Positions 33,931-44,151 of a stretch of 64,000 bases of DNA are shown here, one piece after another (the stretch's first letter is position 1; each line of letters begins with the position of its first letter). Below the pieces are notes generated by a model, which saw nothing but the letters and a program-made list of their open reading frames with translations, did no database searches and was not told where the DNA came from. The DNA lies in NCBI RefSeq assembly GCF_014850955.1, contig NZ_JACXSS010000001.1, positions 3,038,001-3,102,000 on the forward strand, written 5' to 3'. Made by a program: the position numbers and the translations under genes. This DNA is from Methylomonas albis (lineage in GTDB: Bacteria; Pseudomonadota; Gammaproteobacteria; Methylococcales; Methylomonadaceae).

Positions 33931-34923
33931 CTATTTGCCGTAAATCAACGACTCCGGCCGCCGTTCCAGCGACTCGGTCAAATCCTTTAAGGACCGCGAG
34001 GCGTTGCGCATTTCTACCAGGGCCTGCCCCAATTGCGAATCCGGCGCCGCCATGGTTTCCACAGCACTCAGCGTATTTTGCGACTCGTTCAACACCTTAG
34101 TAGCAGCGGTCAAACTCTGCTCGGCAGCTTTTAAAACCGGCAACATTTGCTTATTAAAATCCTGCAATGTACCGCGAGTATCAGTTAGCGCGCCGTTCGC
34201 ATTAATGATTAAAGGCCCCAGTTGATTGTTTAAAGTAAACATCAGTTTTTGGGTTTCCTGCAGGGATTTGGCCAGTGCCGACAGCGATTTCTTGGTATCG
34301 TCCGACTGCAGCAAACTGCGCATTTCACTCAGCGTATCAGCCAAACTCTTCATCATCTCTTCGACCGGCAGCTGGCGCGCGCGATTGAGAATTTCGTCGG
34401 CAGTGTTGCGGATTTCATCAACCGTGGTCGGCACACTGGGTAGTTCCGGCAGGTTTTTATAATCCAGCTTCACCAAATTGACCGGCTTATCGTTGTAAAA
34501 ATTTAGATCAACATATAACAGCCCGGTCAATAAGCTTTGGGTTTCCAAGCGCCCCTTTAAGCCGGCATCAATCATCCGTTGCGCATCTTGCCGACGCTGC
34601 TTTTCGGTGTGGGCAGACATTTGCTCTCCCGACAGATCTCGTAACAAGGCCGGGTCGATTTCAATCACTACCGGCTTAAAGATACGGCCGGTCGCGGAAT
34701 CCATTACTAAGGAGATTTCATTGACATTGCCGATTTGCACGCCCTGCAATTTAACCGGCGCCCCGACATTCAAACCATTCAAAGCCGAGTCGAAAAAAAT
34801 CACGAAGCGTTTTTTGTCCTTAAAAAAGTCGCTGCCGCCGAAGATCATCACACCCGCCGTCAGCAGGATCAACGCGCCGACCAAAAATGCGCCGATGGCG
34901 AATGGATTGGCCTGTTTGCTCAC
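33931..34923 (-). CDS. MCE-domain protein (MlaD/PqiB-like) of a lipid ABC transporter
   Basis: A 330-residue substrate-binding subunit of a phospholipid transporter. One N-terminal membrane anchor (FAIGAFLVGALILLTAGVMIF) is followed by a single MCE domain (FDSALNGLNVGAPVKLQGVQIGNV) and a long helical, coiled-coil C-terminus that may form a hydrophobic tunnel. The start is GTG 34923, overlapping the stop of the ATPase gene (GTGA). MlaD of E. coli is only 183 residues, so this resembles the longer, PqiB-like organisation. Confidence 0.9.
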   Translation of the reverse strand: MSKQANPFAIGAFLVGALILLTAGVMIFGGSDFFKDKKRFVIFFDSALNGLNVGAPVKLQGVQIGNVNEISLVMDSATGRIFKPVVIEIDPALLRDLSGEQMSAHTEKQRRQDAQRMIDAGLKGRLETQSLLTGLLYVDLNFYNDKPVNLVKLDYKNLPELPSVPTTVDEIRNTADEILNRARQLPVEEMMKSLADTLSEMRSLLQSDDTKKSLSALAKSLQETQKLMFTLNNQLGPLIINANGALTDTRGTLQDFNKQMLPVLKAAEQSLTAATKVLNESQNTLSAVETMAAPDSQLGQALVEMRNASRSLKDLTESLERRPESLIYGK

Positions 34924-35711
34924 GCCGGACTCCTCATGTGTCGAGTGTTACTGGTTTGCTCGGTTTGATTGCCCCGGTTCAAAAATTGAATCACGTTGGG
35001 GTGTTTGGATTCGTGCAGCAATTTTTGCGGTGGCCCGCCATCGATATTGGTGCGGGTTTGCGCATCCAGAAACACCGAATTGCTGCCGATAGCAAAAATA
35101 CTGTCAAGGTCGTGGGTCACCACCACAATAGTCGCCGACAAGGCATTGCTTAAACTCAGAATCAGGTCGTCCAGCAATTTGGCGGTGATCGGGTCCAGGC
35201 CGGCGGACGGCTCGTCAAAGAACAGAATCTCCGGGTCCAGGGCCATCGCCCGCGCCAAGCCCGCGCGCTTTTGCATGCCGCCGCTCAGCTCGGATGGATA
35301 ATAATCTTCAAAGCCGGCCAAGCCGACCAGCGCCAACTTATAGGAGACAATCTCCCGCACTTTTTTAGGCGGTAAGCGGGTGGCTTCGGTAATCGGCAGT
35401 GCGACGTTTTCGGCTAAAGTCATGGAACTGAGTAAGGCACCGCTTTGAAACAACACCCCGGTGCGCGCCAGTATTTGCTGACGGACTTGGGGATTGGCTT
35501 GCCAGAGACCTTGGTCGCCATAACAGACATCGCCTTTTGCCGGCGACTTTAGGCCTATCATATGCCGCAACAAGGTGGTTTTGCCGCAGCCGTTGCCGCC
35601 CATGATGATGAATACATCGCCGCGATTGATCGTAAAATTCAGATCGCGCTGAATCACGAAATCGCCGTAAGTCATGGTCAGGTCTTTTACCGTGATGCAG
35701 GCCTCGGCCAT
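34920..35711 (-). CDS. Lipid-transport ABC ATPase (MlaF-like)
   Basis: A 263-residue ATPase: Walker A GGNGCGKTTLLRH, signature LSGGMQKRAGLARAMA, Walker B EILFFDEPSAGLD, and H-loop VVVTHD. It energises lipid movement through the MlaE-like permease. I use ATG 35711 (MAEACITVKDL), 2 bp after the permease stop; the open frame continues upstream to 35888 only by overlapping mlaE. It is coupled to the MCE gene by a 4-bp overlap. Confidence 0.93.
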   Translation of the reverse strand: MAEACITVKDLTMTYGDFVIQRDLNFTINRGDVFIIMGGNGCGKTTLLRHMIGLKSPAKGDVCYGDQGLWQANPQVRQQILARTGVLFQSGALLSSMTLAENVALPITEATRLPPKKVREIVSYKLALVGLAGFEDYYPSELSGGMQKRAGLARAMALDPEILFFDEPSAGLDPITAKLLDDLILSLSNALSATIVVVTHDLDSIFAIGSNSVFLDAQTRTNIDGGPPQKLLHESKHPNVIQFLNRGNQTEQTSNTRHMRSPA

Positions 35712-35713
35712 CG

Positions 35714-36880
35714 TTAAATCCCCAAGCGATTGCAGATGATGGTCATCACCGAGTCTGCGACGACGATAAACACAATGGCCGTGACCACCGCCGAAGTACC
35801 GGCGTCGCCGACCGCCGAGGCGCTGCGGCCGCATTGCATGCCGCGCATACAACCCGATAGCGCAATCAAAATACCGAACACCGAGCATTTCACAAAGCCG
35901 ATAATAAAATCCTTCATTTTCACCGCGCTCGCGGTACGGTCCAGATACTCGGTCAGCGACACATCAAAAAAATTAACCGTGACGAAGCCGCCACCGATGA
36001 TACCCATCAAGTCGGCATACAAACACAGCAGCGGCATAATGATGATCAAGGCCAGCATGCGCGGCAGCACCAAAAACGCCATCGGGTCCAGGTTCATGGT
36101 TTTTAACGCATCGATTTCGCTGTTGACATGCATAGTGCCAATCTGCGCGGCATAGGCGGCGCCAGTGCGGCCGGACATGATGATCGCCGTCATCAAACCG
36201 CCCATTTCCCGGGTCATGCCCAAACTAACCAGGTTGGCGATGTAAATTTGCGCGCCGAACAAGGACAATTGCACCGCGCCGACAAAGGCCAGAATCAAGC
36301 CCACCAACAAGCTGATCAAGGTGACGATAGGCAGCGCCGACGGCCCGCATTCTTGAATATACAACCATAAATCCTGGCGACGAAAGTGAGCTTGCCCGCG
36401 GATGGTAGCAAAGGTGCTGACCACCATTTCGCCGACAAAGATCAACATCTCCTTGCTATGCTGAATAGCTTTGCCCGTACTGACAACTAAAGCCCGAGAC
36501 CAGGAAGTGTGCATTTGCCCGCGATGAGCATCGACACGCTCCGGTACCGCAGAAACCAGCGTCAACAAACCTTGAATCGATGCAGGCAAGCTGGTTTTAT
36601 CTACTGTTATACCCTTACGGGACGCGCAATCGATCAATTTGATCAATTCGGTGACCAACATGCTATCCCAACGCCCCAACGCCGCCGTCGAGAACCGCAG
36701 GCTGCTTATAGCTTTATCGGATTCGATCTGTGCCAATACGACATCGAGCGTGGGCAATTGTTTGTCCAGCACCCAATCGCCGCTAACGGCGATTTCCAGC
36801 TGCTGCTGTTGGCGGCTGGCAGTGATGGTGCAAGATTGTGCGCCCGTCTGGTCGGGCGCTTTGGCGTTGGCTTGCTTCAT
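35714..36880 (-). CDS. Lipid-transport ABC permease with N-terminal STAS-like domain (MlaE-like)
   Basis: A 388-residue protein. The C-terminal part of about 250 residues is a standard MlaE permease (FVGEMVVSTFATIRG, GMTREMGGLMTAIIMSGRTGAAYAAQIGTM, EIDALKTM). The N-terminal part of about 120 residues is a soluble STAS-like domain (LEIAVSGDWVLDKQLPTLD... LRFSTAALGRWDSMLVTELIKL), like an MlaB fused to the permease. E. coli keeps MlaB as a separate protein. It is first in the four-gene operon, and no MlaC-like periplasmic shuttle gene is present. Confidence 0.92.
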   Translation of the reverse strand: MKQANAKAPDQTGAQSCTITASRQQQQLEIAVSGDWVLDKQLPTLDVVLAQIESDKAISSLRFSTAALGRWDSMLVTELIKLIDCASRKGITVDKTSLPASIQGLLTLVSAVPERVDAHRGQMHTSWSRALVVSTGKAIQHSKEMLIFVGEMVVSTFATIRGQAHFRRQDLWLYIQECGPSALPIVTLISLLVGLILAFVGAVQLSLFGAQIYIANLVSLGMTREMGGLMTAIIMSGRTGAAYAAQIGTMHVNSEIDALKTMNLDPMAFLVLPRMLALIIIMPLLCLYADLMGIIGGGFVTVNFFDVSLTEYLDRTASAVKMKDFIIGFVKCSVFGILIALSGCMRGMQCGRSASAVGDAGTSAVVTAIVFIVVADSVMTIICNRLGI

Positions 36881-36904
36881 CCTTGTCTTGAACAGGCTGA
36901 CGAT

Positions 36905-37372
36905 CTAAAACGGAATATCATCATCGAAATCGTCGTACGAAGCCGGCGCCGGCGCTGATTGCGAACCGGCAGGCGCGGATTGACGATTGTCGTAACTGCT
37001 GGCCGGCGGCGTGTTGCTGTCCGAGTAGCTGGCGGTGCCACCGCTTTTGCTGTCCAGCATATGCATATTGTCGGCAACGATTTCAGTCGTGTAGCGTTCC
37101 TGACCGTCCTGGCCTTGCCATTTCTGGGTGCGGATACGTCCTTCTACATAGCATTGGCTACCTTTTTTCAAATATTCGCCGGCGATTTTTGCCAAACCGC
37201 TGAAAAATACCACGCGATGCCATTCGGTTTCTTGCTTTCGCTCGCCGGTTTGCCTATCTTTCCAGCGTCTGTCGGTAGCCAGACGGATCGTGGTAATGGC
37301 GTCACCACTTGGCATGTAGCGTACTTCCGGATCTGCGCCGAGGCGGCCGATCAGCATAACTTTATTTAACAT
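36905..37372 (-). CDS. ssb: Single-stranded DNA-binding protein
   Basis: Binds and protects ssDNA in replication, repair and recombination. 155 residues: an OB fold starting [35 protein letters not shown], then a Gly/Ser/Pro-rich linker and the acidic tail DDFDDDIPF that docks partner proteins. It lies next to an MFS gene and uvrA, an arrangement common in gammaproteobacteria. The intergenic distance to mlaE is 24 bp, but they are functionally unrelated. Confidence 0.98.
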   Translation of the reverse strand: MLNKVMLIGRLGADPEVRYMPSGDAITTIRLATDRRWKDRQTGERKQETEWHRVVFFSGLAKIAGEYLKKGSQCYVEGRIRTQKWQGQDGQERYTTEIVADNMHMLDSKSGGTASYSDSNTPPASSYDNRQSAPAGSQSAPAPASYDDFDDDIPF

Positions 37373-37408
37373 TATGGTCTCCGTATAAAAATTGCGATTA
37401 ACAGCGGC

Positions 37409-38794
37409 TTACCGCCACTGCTTTAAAAAAATGCCTAATTGATTTTTGTCGAGCTGCTGGTTATCGACTTTCAGATACGCGGCATTTTCTTCGAAATGCA
37501 AACGTACTTCTTCTATGCCATTAATCGCCAGTAACTGTTTGGAAAATTCCTCGCCGCGTTCCGGTTTAACTGCTTTCAACGACAACAGCAAGTTGGCCCA
37601 ATAACGTGGCGGCGACATGAATAGCGCGACCACAACCCAGCTGGCGGCTACGCCCGCCGAAAACATAAACACCGCCGCTGCGCCGAATTCGCCGTACAAC
37701 CAACCGCCGGCTCCACCACCTAAAAACGCGCCGAGAAACTGGGCACTGGAATAGATGCCCATCGCCGTACCTTTTAAGTCGCCGGGCGCGGTTTTGGAAA
37801 TCAAGGACGGTAAGGTGGCTTCCAGCAGATTAAAGCCGCAGAAGAATATCCACAAACAGGCGATCAAACCGATCAATTCGCCGTGCAATAGCACGAAGCC
37901 GACGTTGGCTAGCACCAAGGTAAAAATAGCGCCGATAAACACTTTCTTCATCTGCCGTTTTTTCTCGGCGATGATCACAAAGGGAATAATCATCGCCATC
38001 GACGTCACCAGCACCGGCAGATACACCATCCAGTGGCTGCCGCCCTGCAAGCCGGCATCGCGCATCAACAGCGGCACCACCACGAAGCTGGCCATTAAAA
38101 TCAGATGCAAAGCAAAAATACCGTAATTCAGCCGTAACAAATCAGCGTTTTTGATGACTGAGCCTAGCTCGGAGGGGATATATTCGGCATCGCGATGCGT
38201 GGTAATTTTTTCCGGGTTAGGCACAACGAACAGAACCACCAGAATCGCCAGCGCCGCCAACACGGCAATCATCCAGAATATGCCGGCAATGCCGAAATGA
38301 TCAGCGATGATAGGTCCCAGCGTAATCGCCACACCAAAGGAAACACCAATGCTAGCGCCGATGGTCGCCATGGCTTTGGTGCGGTGTACTTCCTGGGTCA
38401 AATCAGCAAGCAAGGCCATGACCGCTGCGGAAATCGCCCCGCAGCCTTGCAAGGCCCGGCCGATTAAAACCCCGTAAATATCGGTCGCCAGCGCCGCCCA
38501 AATGCTGCCGGCCACGAACAAAACCAAGCCGATCACAATGATAGTCTTACGGCTAAAACGGTCTGATAGCAATCCGAATGGAATTTGCAAGATAGCCTGG
38601 GTCAGGCCGTAAATGCCCATCGTTAAGCCGACCAGCTTAGGTGTCGAACCCGGCATTTGTTCGGTAAACAGCGACAACACCGGCAACAGCATAAACAAAC
38701 CCAGCATTCTGAGTGCATAGATACTGGCCAGCGATACGGTAGCCCGTTTCTCCATGGCCGTCATCGGACTGGTAATATCCTGAACCTGTGTCAA
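37409..38794 (-). CDS. YajR-like MFS transporter with C-terminal YAM-type domain
   Basis: A 461-residue major-facilitator exporter with 12 predicted helices. Motif A is GLLSDRFSRKT after helix II. The last about 70 residues (EEFSKQLLAINGIEEVRLHFEENAAYLKVDNQQLDKNQLGIFL) form a ferredoxin-like soluble domain like the YAM domain of E. coli YajR (454 residues). The substrate is unknown. It lies between ssb and, divergently, the uvrA region. Confidence 0.88.
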   Translation of the reverse strand: MTQVQDITSPMTAMEKRATVSLASIYALRMLGLFMLLPVLSLFTEQMPGSTPKLVGLTMGIYGLTQAILQIPFGLLSDRFSRKTIIVIGLVLFVAGSIWAALATDIYGVLIGRALQGCGAISAAVMALLADLTQEVHRTKAMATIGASIGVSFGVAITLGPIIADHFGIAGIFWMIAVLAALAILVVLFVVPNPEKITTHRDAEYIPSELGSVIKNADLLRLNYGIFALHLILMASFVVVPLLMRDAGLQGGSHWMVYLPVLVTSMAMIIPFVIIAEKKRQMKKVFIGAIFTLVLANVGFVLLHGELIGLIACLWIFFCGFNLLEATLPSLISKTAPGDLKGTAMGIYSSAQFLGAFLGGGAGGWLYGEFGAAAVFMFSAGVAASWVVVALFMSPPRYWANLLLSLKAVKPERGEEFSKQLLAINGIEEVRLHFEENAAYLKVDNQQLDKNQLGIFLKQWR

Positions 38795-38946
38795 ACCCCA
38801 ACTCCCCTTTGCCTTGCGTCGTTAAAGGCGGCTATAGTACCAGCTTATCAAGGCGAGACTCCAGCGCCGGAATGAAGCCTGAGGTGTATTTGCCAAGGAT
38901 TTTCGCATGTTAGAATGCAGCAAAAATCTCCATCTGGGAAACTAAT

Positions 38947-39276
38947 ATGACTGCGATCATGTTCGACACCCATGAATTTGTGAAAGAGCTGAAAGGAGCG
39001 GGATTTAGCGAAGAGCAAGCGGAAATCATCACCAAGTTGCAAAAAACCGCCATTTCCGCAACCTTGGAACAAGCGAAACACGATTACGATTTGGATGATT
39101 TATCGACCAAGCGCGACTTAAAGGAACTAGAAACCGGCCTTAAGCGCGACATCAAGGAGCTGGAGCTGGAGCAAGACGCCAAACTGGCCGAAACCAAAAG
39201 CGAATTGATCCGCTGGATAGTCAGCGTGGGCTTGTTGCAGACTGCCTTGATTTCGGCGTTGTTGCTTAAACGCTAG
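38947..39276 (+). CDS. DUF1640-type coiled-coil membrane-anchored protein
   Basis: 109 residues: an N-terminal helix (FVKELKGAGFSEEQAEIITKL), a long charged coiled coil (KRDLKELETGLKRDIKELELEQDAKLAETK) and one C-terminal membrane helix (WIVSVGLLQTALISALLLKR). This matches the bacterial DUF1640/CCDC90-like family of tail-anchored coiled coils. Function unknown. A GGGA stretch precedes ATG 38947; Met5 is an alternative start. Confidence 0.8.
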   Translation: MTAIMFDTHEFVKELKGAGFSEEQAEIITKLQKTAISATLEQAKHDYDLDDLSTKRDLKELETGLKRDIKELELEQDAKLAETKSELIRWIVSVGLLQTALISALLLKR

Positions 39277-39362
39277 CAAGCAGGACATGCTGAAGCATCT
39301 GTAAGGATTGATGCAACTTACTGAATATGCACCGGGAAACCGACCTTAGCGTGTAGGATACT

Positions 39363-39860
39363 GTGAATAAAATATTACCCTTGCTTAAAGCAAATCAGAG
39401 CACCGTAATCCTATTTGCCATTGCAACCTTTTTATGTTGTGAGCGACTCACAGCCTACATCATCATACCGATTGCCATAGCAGCACTGCTCTACCAAGTT
39501 ATCCAAATCCTGCGCTACTGGCGTTCGCCACTGCAACGCGCCATCCGCCTGACTGCGATTGCCATTATTTTAGCATCACTAAGCAGCGTACTCGTTTTCC
39601 ACATCTATCGACACTACAGCGTCAGAGCCGAAAGCGATCAAATCGCAAAAACTATCGAAATGTTTCATCTAAATAACCAGCGATACCCGGATAAGCTCGA
39701 AGATATGGGAATTGATTCCCGAACAGCGCGCGATTGCTGCAGAGTGTATTTCCATGTCTACGACGGCCGGCCGGCGCTGATATATGATGTAACCTACGAT
39801 TACATGGACTGGTGGAGCTATAACTTTAAGACCCAAGAATGGATCTATGTATCGCCTTGA
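39363..39860 (+). CDS. Membrane protein of unknown function
   Basis: A 165-residue protein starting at GTG 39363. Three hydrophobic segments (about residues 13-30, 31-47 and 62-80) precede a C-terminal domain of about 80 residues, probably extracytoplasmic, with [19 protein letters not shown] and a Tyr/Trp-rich end ([21 protein letters not shown]). The NxRYPDxLEDL pattern recalls the soluble part of type II secretion pseudopilins, but the prepilin cleavage motif is absent. Its stop lies 102 bp before the uvrA start, in the same direction. Confidence 0.6.
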   Translation: MNKILPLLKANQSTVILFAIATFLCCERLTAYIIIPIAIAALLYQVIQILRYWRSPLQRAIRLTAIAIILASLSSVLVFHIYRHYSVRAESDQIAKTIEMFHLNNQRYPDKLEDMGIDSRTARDCCRVYFHVYDGRPALIYDVTYDYMDWWSYNFKTQEWIYVSP

Positions 39861-39961
39861 GTATCCCGCTTACGAACCTGCATAACCAAATCGCTCTTTG
39901 CCCAACGCCCACCGTTCCCCGTATAGTATGGAGTTGTTCAAAAAAACAGGAATGCACAGCA

Positions 39962-42778
39962 GTGGACACCATCAGCATACGCGGCGCCCGCACTCATAAT
40001 TTAAAAAACATCGATCTGGACTTGCCGCGTGACAAGTTGATCGTCATAACGGGTCTATCGGGTTCCGGCAAGTCGTCATTGGCGTTCGATACCATTTACG
40101 CCGAGGGCCAGCGCCGTTATGTCGAATCCTTGTCGGCCTATGCCCGGCAGTTTTTATCGATGATGGAAAAACCGGACGTCGACCATATCGAAGGCCTGTC
40201 GCCTGCGATTTCGATCGAGCAAAAATCCACCTCGCATAACCCACGATCCACGGTCGGCACGATCACCGAGATCTACGATTATTTGCGTTTGTTATACGCC
40301 CGTGTCGGCATTCCGCGTTGCCCGGAGCATGGCGTGTCGCTGGAAGCGCAAACCGTCAGCCAGATGGTCGATCAGGTTCTGGCACAAGCAGAAGGCGAGC
40401 GCTGGATGCTGCTGGCGCCGGTGATCAACGACCGCAAAGGTGAACACGTGTTGCTGCTGGAAGATTTGAAAGCCCAGGGTTTTTTACGCGCCCGCATCGA
40501 CGGCGAAGTCTATGAGCTGGACGAACCCCCTGCCCTGGATTTAAAGAAAAAACACACCATCGAAGTGATCGTCGACCGCTTCAAAATCCGCGGCGACATA
40601 CAACTACGCTTGGCTGAATCCTTCGAAACCGCGTTACGCTTGTCGGAAGGCTTGGCGATTGCCGCGTCGATGGAAAACGATCAACAATTACTGTTCTCGG
40701 AACGCTACGCCTGCCCACACTGCGGCTACAGCCTCAGCGAACTGGAACCGCGCATCTTTTCCTTCAACAACCCAAAAGGCGCCTGCCCCAGTTGCGACGG
40801 CCTGGGCGTGCGCCAGCACTTCGATCCGCAACTGGTGGTACACAATCCGGAGATCAGTTTAGCCGGCGGCGCGGTGCGCGGTTGGGACCGGCGCAACGCC
40901 TACTATTACCAGATCATCTGCGCGCTCGCCGAGCATTACCACTTCGACCCGGAAGCGCCGTTTTCACAGATTGGTAAGGACATTCAGGCGGCGATTTTGT
41001 ACGGCAGCGGCGAAGAGAAAATCAGCTTTACCTTCCAGATGGGTAACGGCAAACCCAAAGCCAGCCGGCATAGCTTCGAAGGCATTATTCCCAATATGGA
41101 ACGCCGTTATCACGAAAGCGACTCGCAAATGGTGCGCGACGAATTATCCAAATATCTGGCGCAACAAACCTGCGCGGTGTGCGACGGCGCGCGATTGAAT
41201 CTGGGCGCGCGCAACGTGTTTGTCGAAGAACAACCCTTGCATCACGTCACCCGCTTGCCAATTAAACAAACGCTAAGTTTTTTTCAGCAACTGAATATTC
41301 CCGGCCACCGCGGCGAAATCGCCGCCAAGATCAATAAGGAGATTCAGGAAAGGCTGGAGTTTTTGGTTAACGTGGGACTGGATTATTTGACGCTGGACCG
41401 TAGCGCCGATACGCTGTCCGGCGGCGAGGCGCAGCGCATTCGTTTGGCCAGCCAGATCGGCGCCGGCCTGGTGGGAGTGATGTACGTGCTGGACGAACCG
41501 TCGATAGGTTTGCACCAACGCGACAACGAACGCCTACTGAACACGCTGTTTCGATTGCGCGACTTGGGCAACACCGTGATTGTGGTCGAACACGACGAAG
41601 ACGCCATCCGCGCCGCCGACCATGTGGTCGACATTGGTCCCGGCGCCGGCGTACACGGCGGGCAGATTGTATCACAAGGTACCCCGGCGCAAATTCTGGC
41701 CGACGCCAATTCGCTGACCGGCCGCTATTTATCCGGTGCGGAAATCATCGCCGTGCCGAAGAAAACCACGCCCAACGATCCGGCCCGGCAGTTGGCGATC
41801 AAAGGCGCATCCGGCAACAACCTGAAAAACGTCACGGCCAGTTTCCCGGTCGGTTTGCTGACCTGCGTCACCGGCGTGTCCGGTTCCGGCAAATCGACCT
41901 TGATTAACGATACGCTTTACAGCCATGCCGCCCGCGTCATCAACGGTGCCAGTTGCATTCCGGCGCCGTGCGCGGCCATCGAAGGCCTGGAGCAGTTCGA
42001 CAAGGTGGTCGACATCGACCAAAGCCCGATCGGCCGCACGCCAAGATCGAACCCAGCCACCTACACCGGCATTTTCACGCCGATCCGCGAATTATTCTCG
42101 GCGGTGCCGGAGGCGCGTTCTCGCGGCTACAATCCCGGCCGCTTCAGTTTTAACGTCAAGGGCGGGCGCTGTGAAGCCTGCGCCGGCGACGGCGTAATCA
42201 AGGTGGAAATGCACTTTCTGCCGGACATCTTCGTGCCCTGCGACATCTGCCACGGCAAGCGCTATAACCGGGAAACCCTGGAAATCCGCTACAAAGGCAA
42301 GACCATCCACGAAGTGCTGGAAATGACCGTGGAAGACGCCACCCAATTCTTTTCCGCCATCCCCAGCCTGGCCCGCAAGCTGCAAACCCTAATCGACGTC
42401 GGTTTAAGCTATATCACGCTAGGCCAGAACGCCGTGACCCTATCCGGCGGCGAAGCGCAACGGGTGAAACTGGCGAAAGAATTATCGAAACGCGACACCG
42501 GCACCACCTTGTACATACTGGACGAGCCGACCACAGGTCTGCACTTTCACGACATCAAACAATTACTGACCGTGCTGCATACCCTGCGCGACCACGGCAA
42601 TACCGTGATCATCATCGAACACAATCTGGACGTGATCAAAACCGCCGACTGGATCGTGGACATGGGCCCCGAAGGCGGCAGCGGCGGCGGCCTACTGGTG
42701 GCGGAAGGCACGCCCAAACAGATTGCCAAGCATAAGACATCGCATACCGGGACGTATTTGCAGCGGTTTTTTGCTTAA
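39962..42778 (+). CDS. uvrA: Excinuclease ABC subunit A
   Basis: Damage-recognition ATPase of nucleotide excision repair. I place the start at GTG 39962 ([24 protein letters not shown]), giving 938 residues against 940 in E. coli; the open frame extends upstream without homology. It has two ABC modules ([10 protein letters not shown] and [10 protein letters not shown] with LSGGEAQR signatures) and zinc-finger cysteines in [16 protein letters not shown] and [21 protein letters not shown] lies about 11 nt upstream of the GTG. Confidence 0.98.
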   Translation: MDTISIRGARTHNLKNIDLDLPRDKLIVITGLSGSGKSSLAFDTIYAEGQRRYVESLSAYARQFLSMMEKPDVDHIEGLSPAISIEQKSTSHNPRSTVGTITEIYDYLRLLYARVGIPRCPEHGVSLEAQTVSQMVDQVLAQAEGERWMLLAPVINDRKGEHVLLLEDLKAQGFLRARIDGEVYELDEPPALDLKKKHTIEVIVDRFKIRGDIQLRLAESFETALRLSEGLAIAASMENDQQLLFSERYACPHCGYSLSELEPRIFSFNNPKGACPSCDGLGVRQHFDPQLVVHNPEISLAGGAVRGWDRRNAYYYQIICALAEHYHFDPEAPFSQIGKDIQAAILYGSGEEKISFTFQMGNGKPKASRHSFEGIIPNMERRYHESDSQMVRDELSKYLAQQTCAVCDGARLNLGARNVFVEEQPLHHVTRLPIKQTLSFFQQLNIPGHRGEIAAKINKEIQERLEFLVNVGLDYLTLDRSADTLSGGEAQRIRLASQIGAGLVGVMYVLDEPSIGLHQRDNERLLNTLFRLRDLGNTVIVVEHDEDAIRAADHVVDIGPGAGVHGGQIVSQGTPAQILADANSLTGRYLSGAEIIAVPKKTTPNDPARQLAIKGASGNNLKNVTASFPVGLLTCVTGVSGSGKSTLINDTLYSHAARVINGASCIPAPCAAIEGLEQFDKVVDIDQSPIGRTPRSNPATYTGIFTPIRELFSAVPEARSRGYNPGRFSFNVKGGRCEACAGDGVIKVEMHFLPDIFVPCDICHGKRYNRETLEIRYKGKTIHEVLEMTVEDATQFFSAIPSLARKLQTLIDVGLSYITLGQNAVTLSGGEAQRVKLAKELSKRDTGTTLYILDEPTTGLHFHDIKQLLTVLHTLRDHGNTVIIIEHNLDVIKTADWIVDMGPEGGSGGGLLVAEGTPKQIAKHKTSHTGTYLQRFFA

Positions 42779-43265
42779 ACGCCAGCGCTCCAAATGTCCC
42801 CAACTACCACTCGCTGAGTGCCAATCAGAAAGTACTGCGGTGTTGGCGGATTGGCTGGAGGCTTGGCCGCGAGAGCAAGCAGGTTTCGGGGCACTGCCGT
42901 TAAGTTAAGGCGTAACCGTTCCCTTCGACAAGGCTCACCACGAACGGCTCTTTTTTCCTTGGGTGTAACTTAACGGCATTCAGTTTTGAGGTAGTGTCAG
43001 CGAGTAGCTTTATAATCATGCTGGATTGGAAAAGTACCAGTGGCGCTATTTGCATCGTTTGACGGCGGCAAATACTGTTGGAAGAAATCGAAGCGCATCG
43101 GTCGCGCGAACGCTATTGTTTCCCTACCGCGAGACCTGATTTACCGCCGCGCCGAAAACCAACCTCCAAACAGCCGCCGCGCCCGCGACACAAACCACAT
43201 CAAAGCTACCGAATAAAAACACAATCCCCTATAATCGAACTTACTTAAAAACCACCACCCCAACC
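42779..43265. other. Gene-free stretch between uvrA and nadK with an inverted-repeat element
   Basis: This holds a perfect 12-bp inverted repeat, GCCGTTAAGTTA (42896-42907) and TAACTTAACGGC (42966-42977), around 58 bp that include a nested CCGTTC/GAACGG pair and the sequence CCTTCGACAAGGCTCACCAC, a type of dispersed repeat seen in many proteobacteria. The whole 82-bp unit looks like a small non-autonomous palindromic element. I see no gene in the remaining bases; the nadK promoter should lie near the right end. Confidence 0.5.
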
Positions 43266-44147
43266 ATGCCAACCCCCTTCCAGCGTATCGGTATCATCGG
43301 CAAGTGCGGCGATTCCGGTATTGCCGCGACGCTGAACGAACTTTTCCGTTACCTAAAAATTCGTGGTCACGATATTGTGGTGGATGCGCAAAGTGCCGAC
43401 TTGATAGACGAGGACGAGGTGTCTGCCGTGTATATCGAGCGTTTGCCGGAACTATGCGACTTGATTATCGCGGTGGGCGGCGACGGTACCTTTCTGGCGG
43501 CAGCCCGGGCCGCCGCAGATTTTGAAACACCGCTATTGGGTGTCAATCTCGGCAGGCTGGGTTTTTTGGTGGATATTTCGCCGGAGCAGTTGTCCAGCCG
43601 CCTGGATAAGATTTTGGCGGGCGAGTTCAAAACCGAGCAGCGCCAATTGCTCAGCACCCATATCATCCGCGACCACGAAATCATTCACCAACAAACTGCG
43701 GTCAATGAGGTGGTGGTGCACCGCTGGGTAACGCCGAGCATGATAGAGATCGTCACCAGCATCGACGGTGTGTATCTCAATACCCAGCGTTCGGACGGCC
43801 TGATCGTCGCCACCCCGACCGGCTCTACCGCTTATTCCTTGTCGGCTGGCGGACCGATTTTGCACCCGGCACTGAATGCACTGGTGTTGGTGCCGTTAAA
43901 CCCGCACACGCTGTCGAATCGGCCGATAGTAATCAACGACAATGTGGAAATCGAAATCCGCTTTAGCCAGACCAAACAGATCAACGCCTTGGTGACTTGC
44001 GACCATATGGAGATTCCAGACGTGCGCATCAACGATAAAATCGTCATCAAAAAATCCGCCAAACCGATTAAAATTTTGCACCCCGCGGATCACGATTTTT
44101 TCCATACTCTACGAAGCAAACTCAACTGGAGCGGCTACCCCGCCTAA
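43266..44147 (+). CDS. nadK: NAD kinase
   Basis: ATP-dependent phosphorylation of NAD to NADP, cytoplasmic. 293 residues with the family's GGDGTFLAAARAA, LGRLGFLVDI, NEVVVHR and the TPTGSTAYSLSAGGPI block. The length equals E. coli NadK (292). recN follows after 4 bp, an arrangement conserved in gammaproteobacteria. Confidence 0.97.
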   Translation: MPTPFQRIGIIGKCGDSGIAATLNELFRYLKIRGHDIVVDAQSADLIDEDEVSAVYIERLPELCDLIIAVGGDGTFLAAARAAADFETPLLGVNLGRLGFLVDISPEQLSSRLDKILAGEFKTEQRQLLSTHIIRDHEIIHQQTAVNEVVVHRWVTPSMIEIVTSIDGVYLNTQRSDGLIVATPTGSTAYSLSAGGPILHPALNALVLVPLNPHTLSNRPIVINDNVEIEIRFSQTKQINALVTCDHMEIPDVRINDKIVIKKSAKPIKILHPADHDFFHTLRSKLNWSGYPA

Positions 44148-44151
44148 GGCC

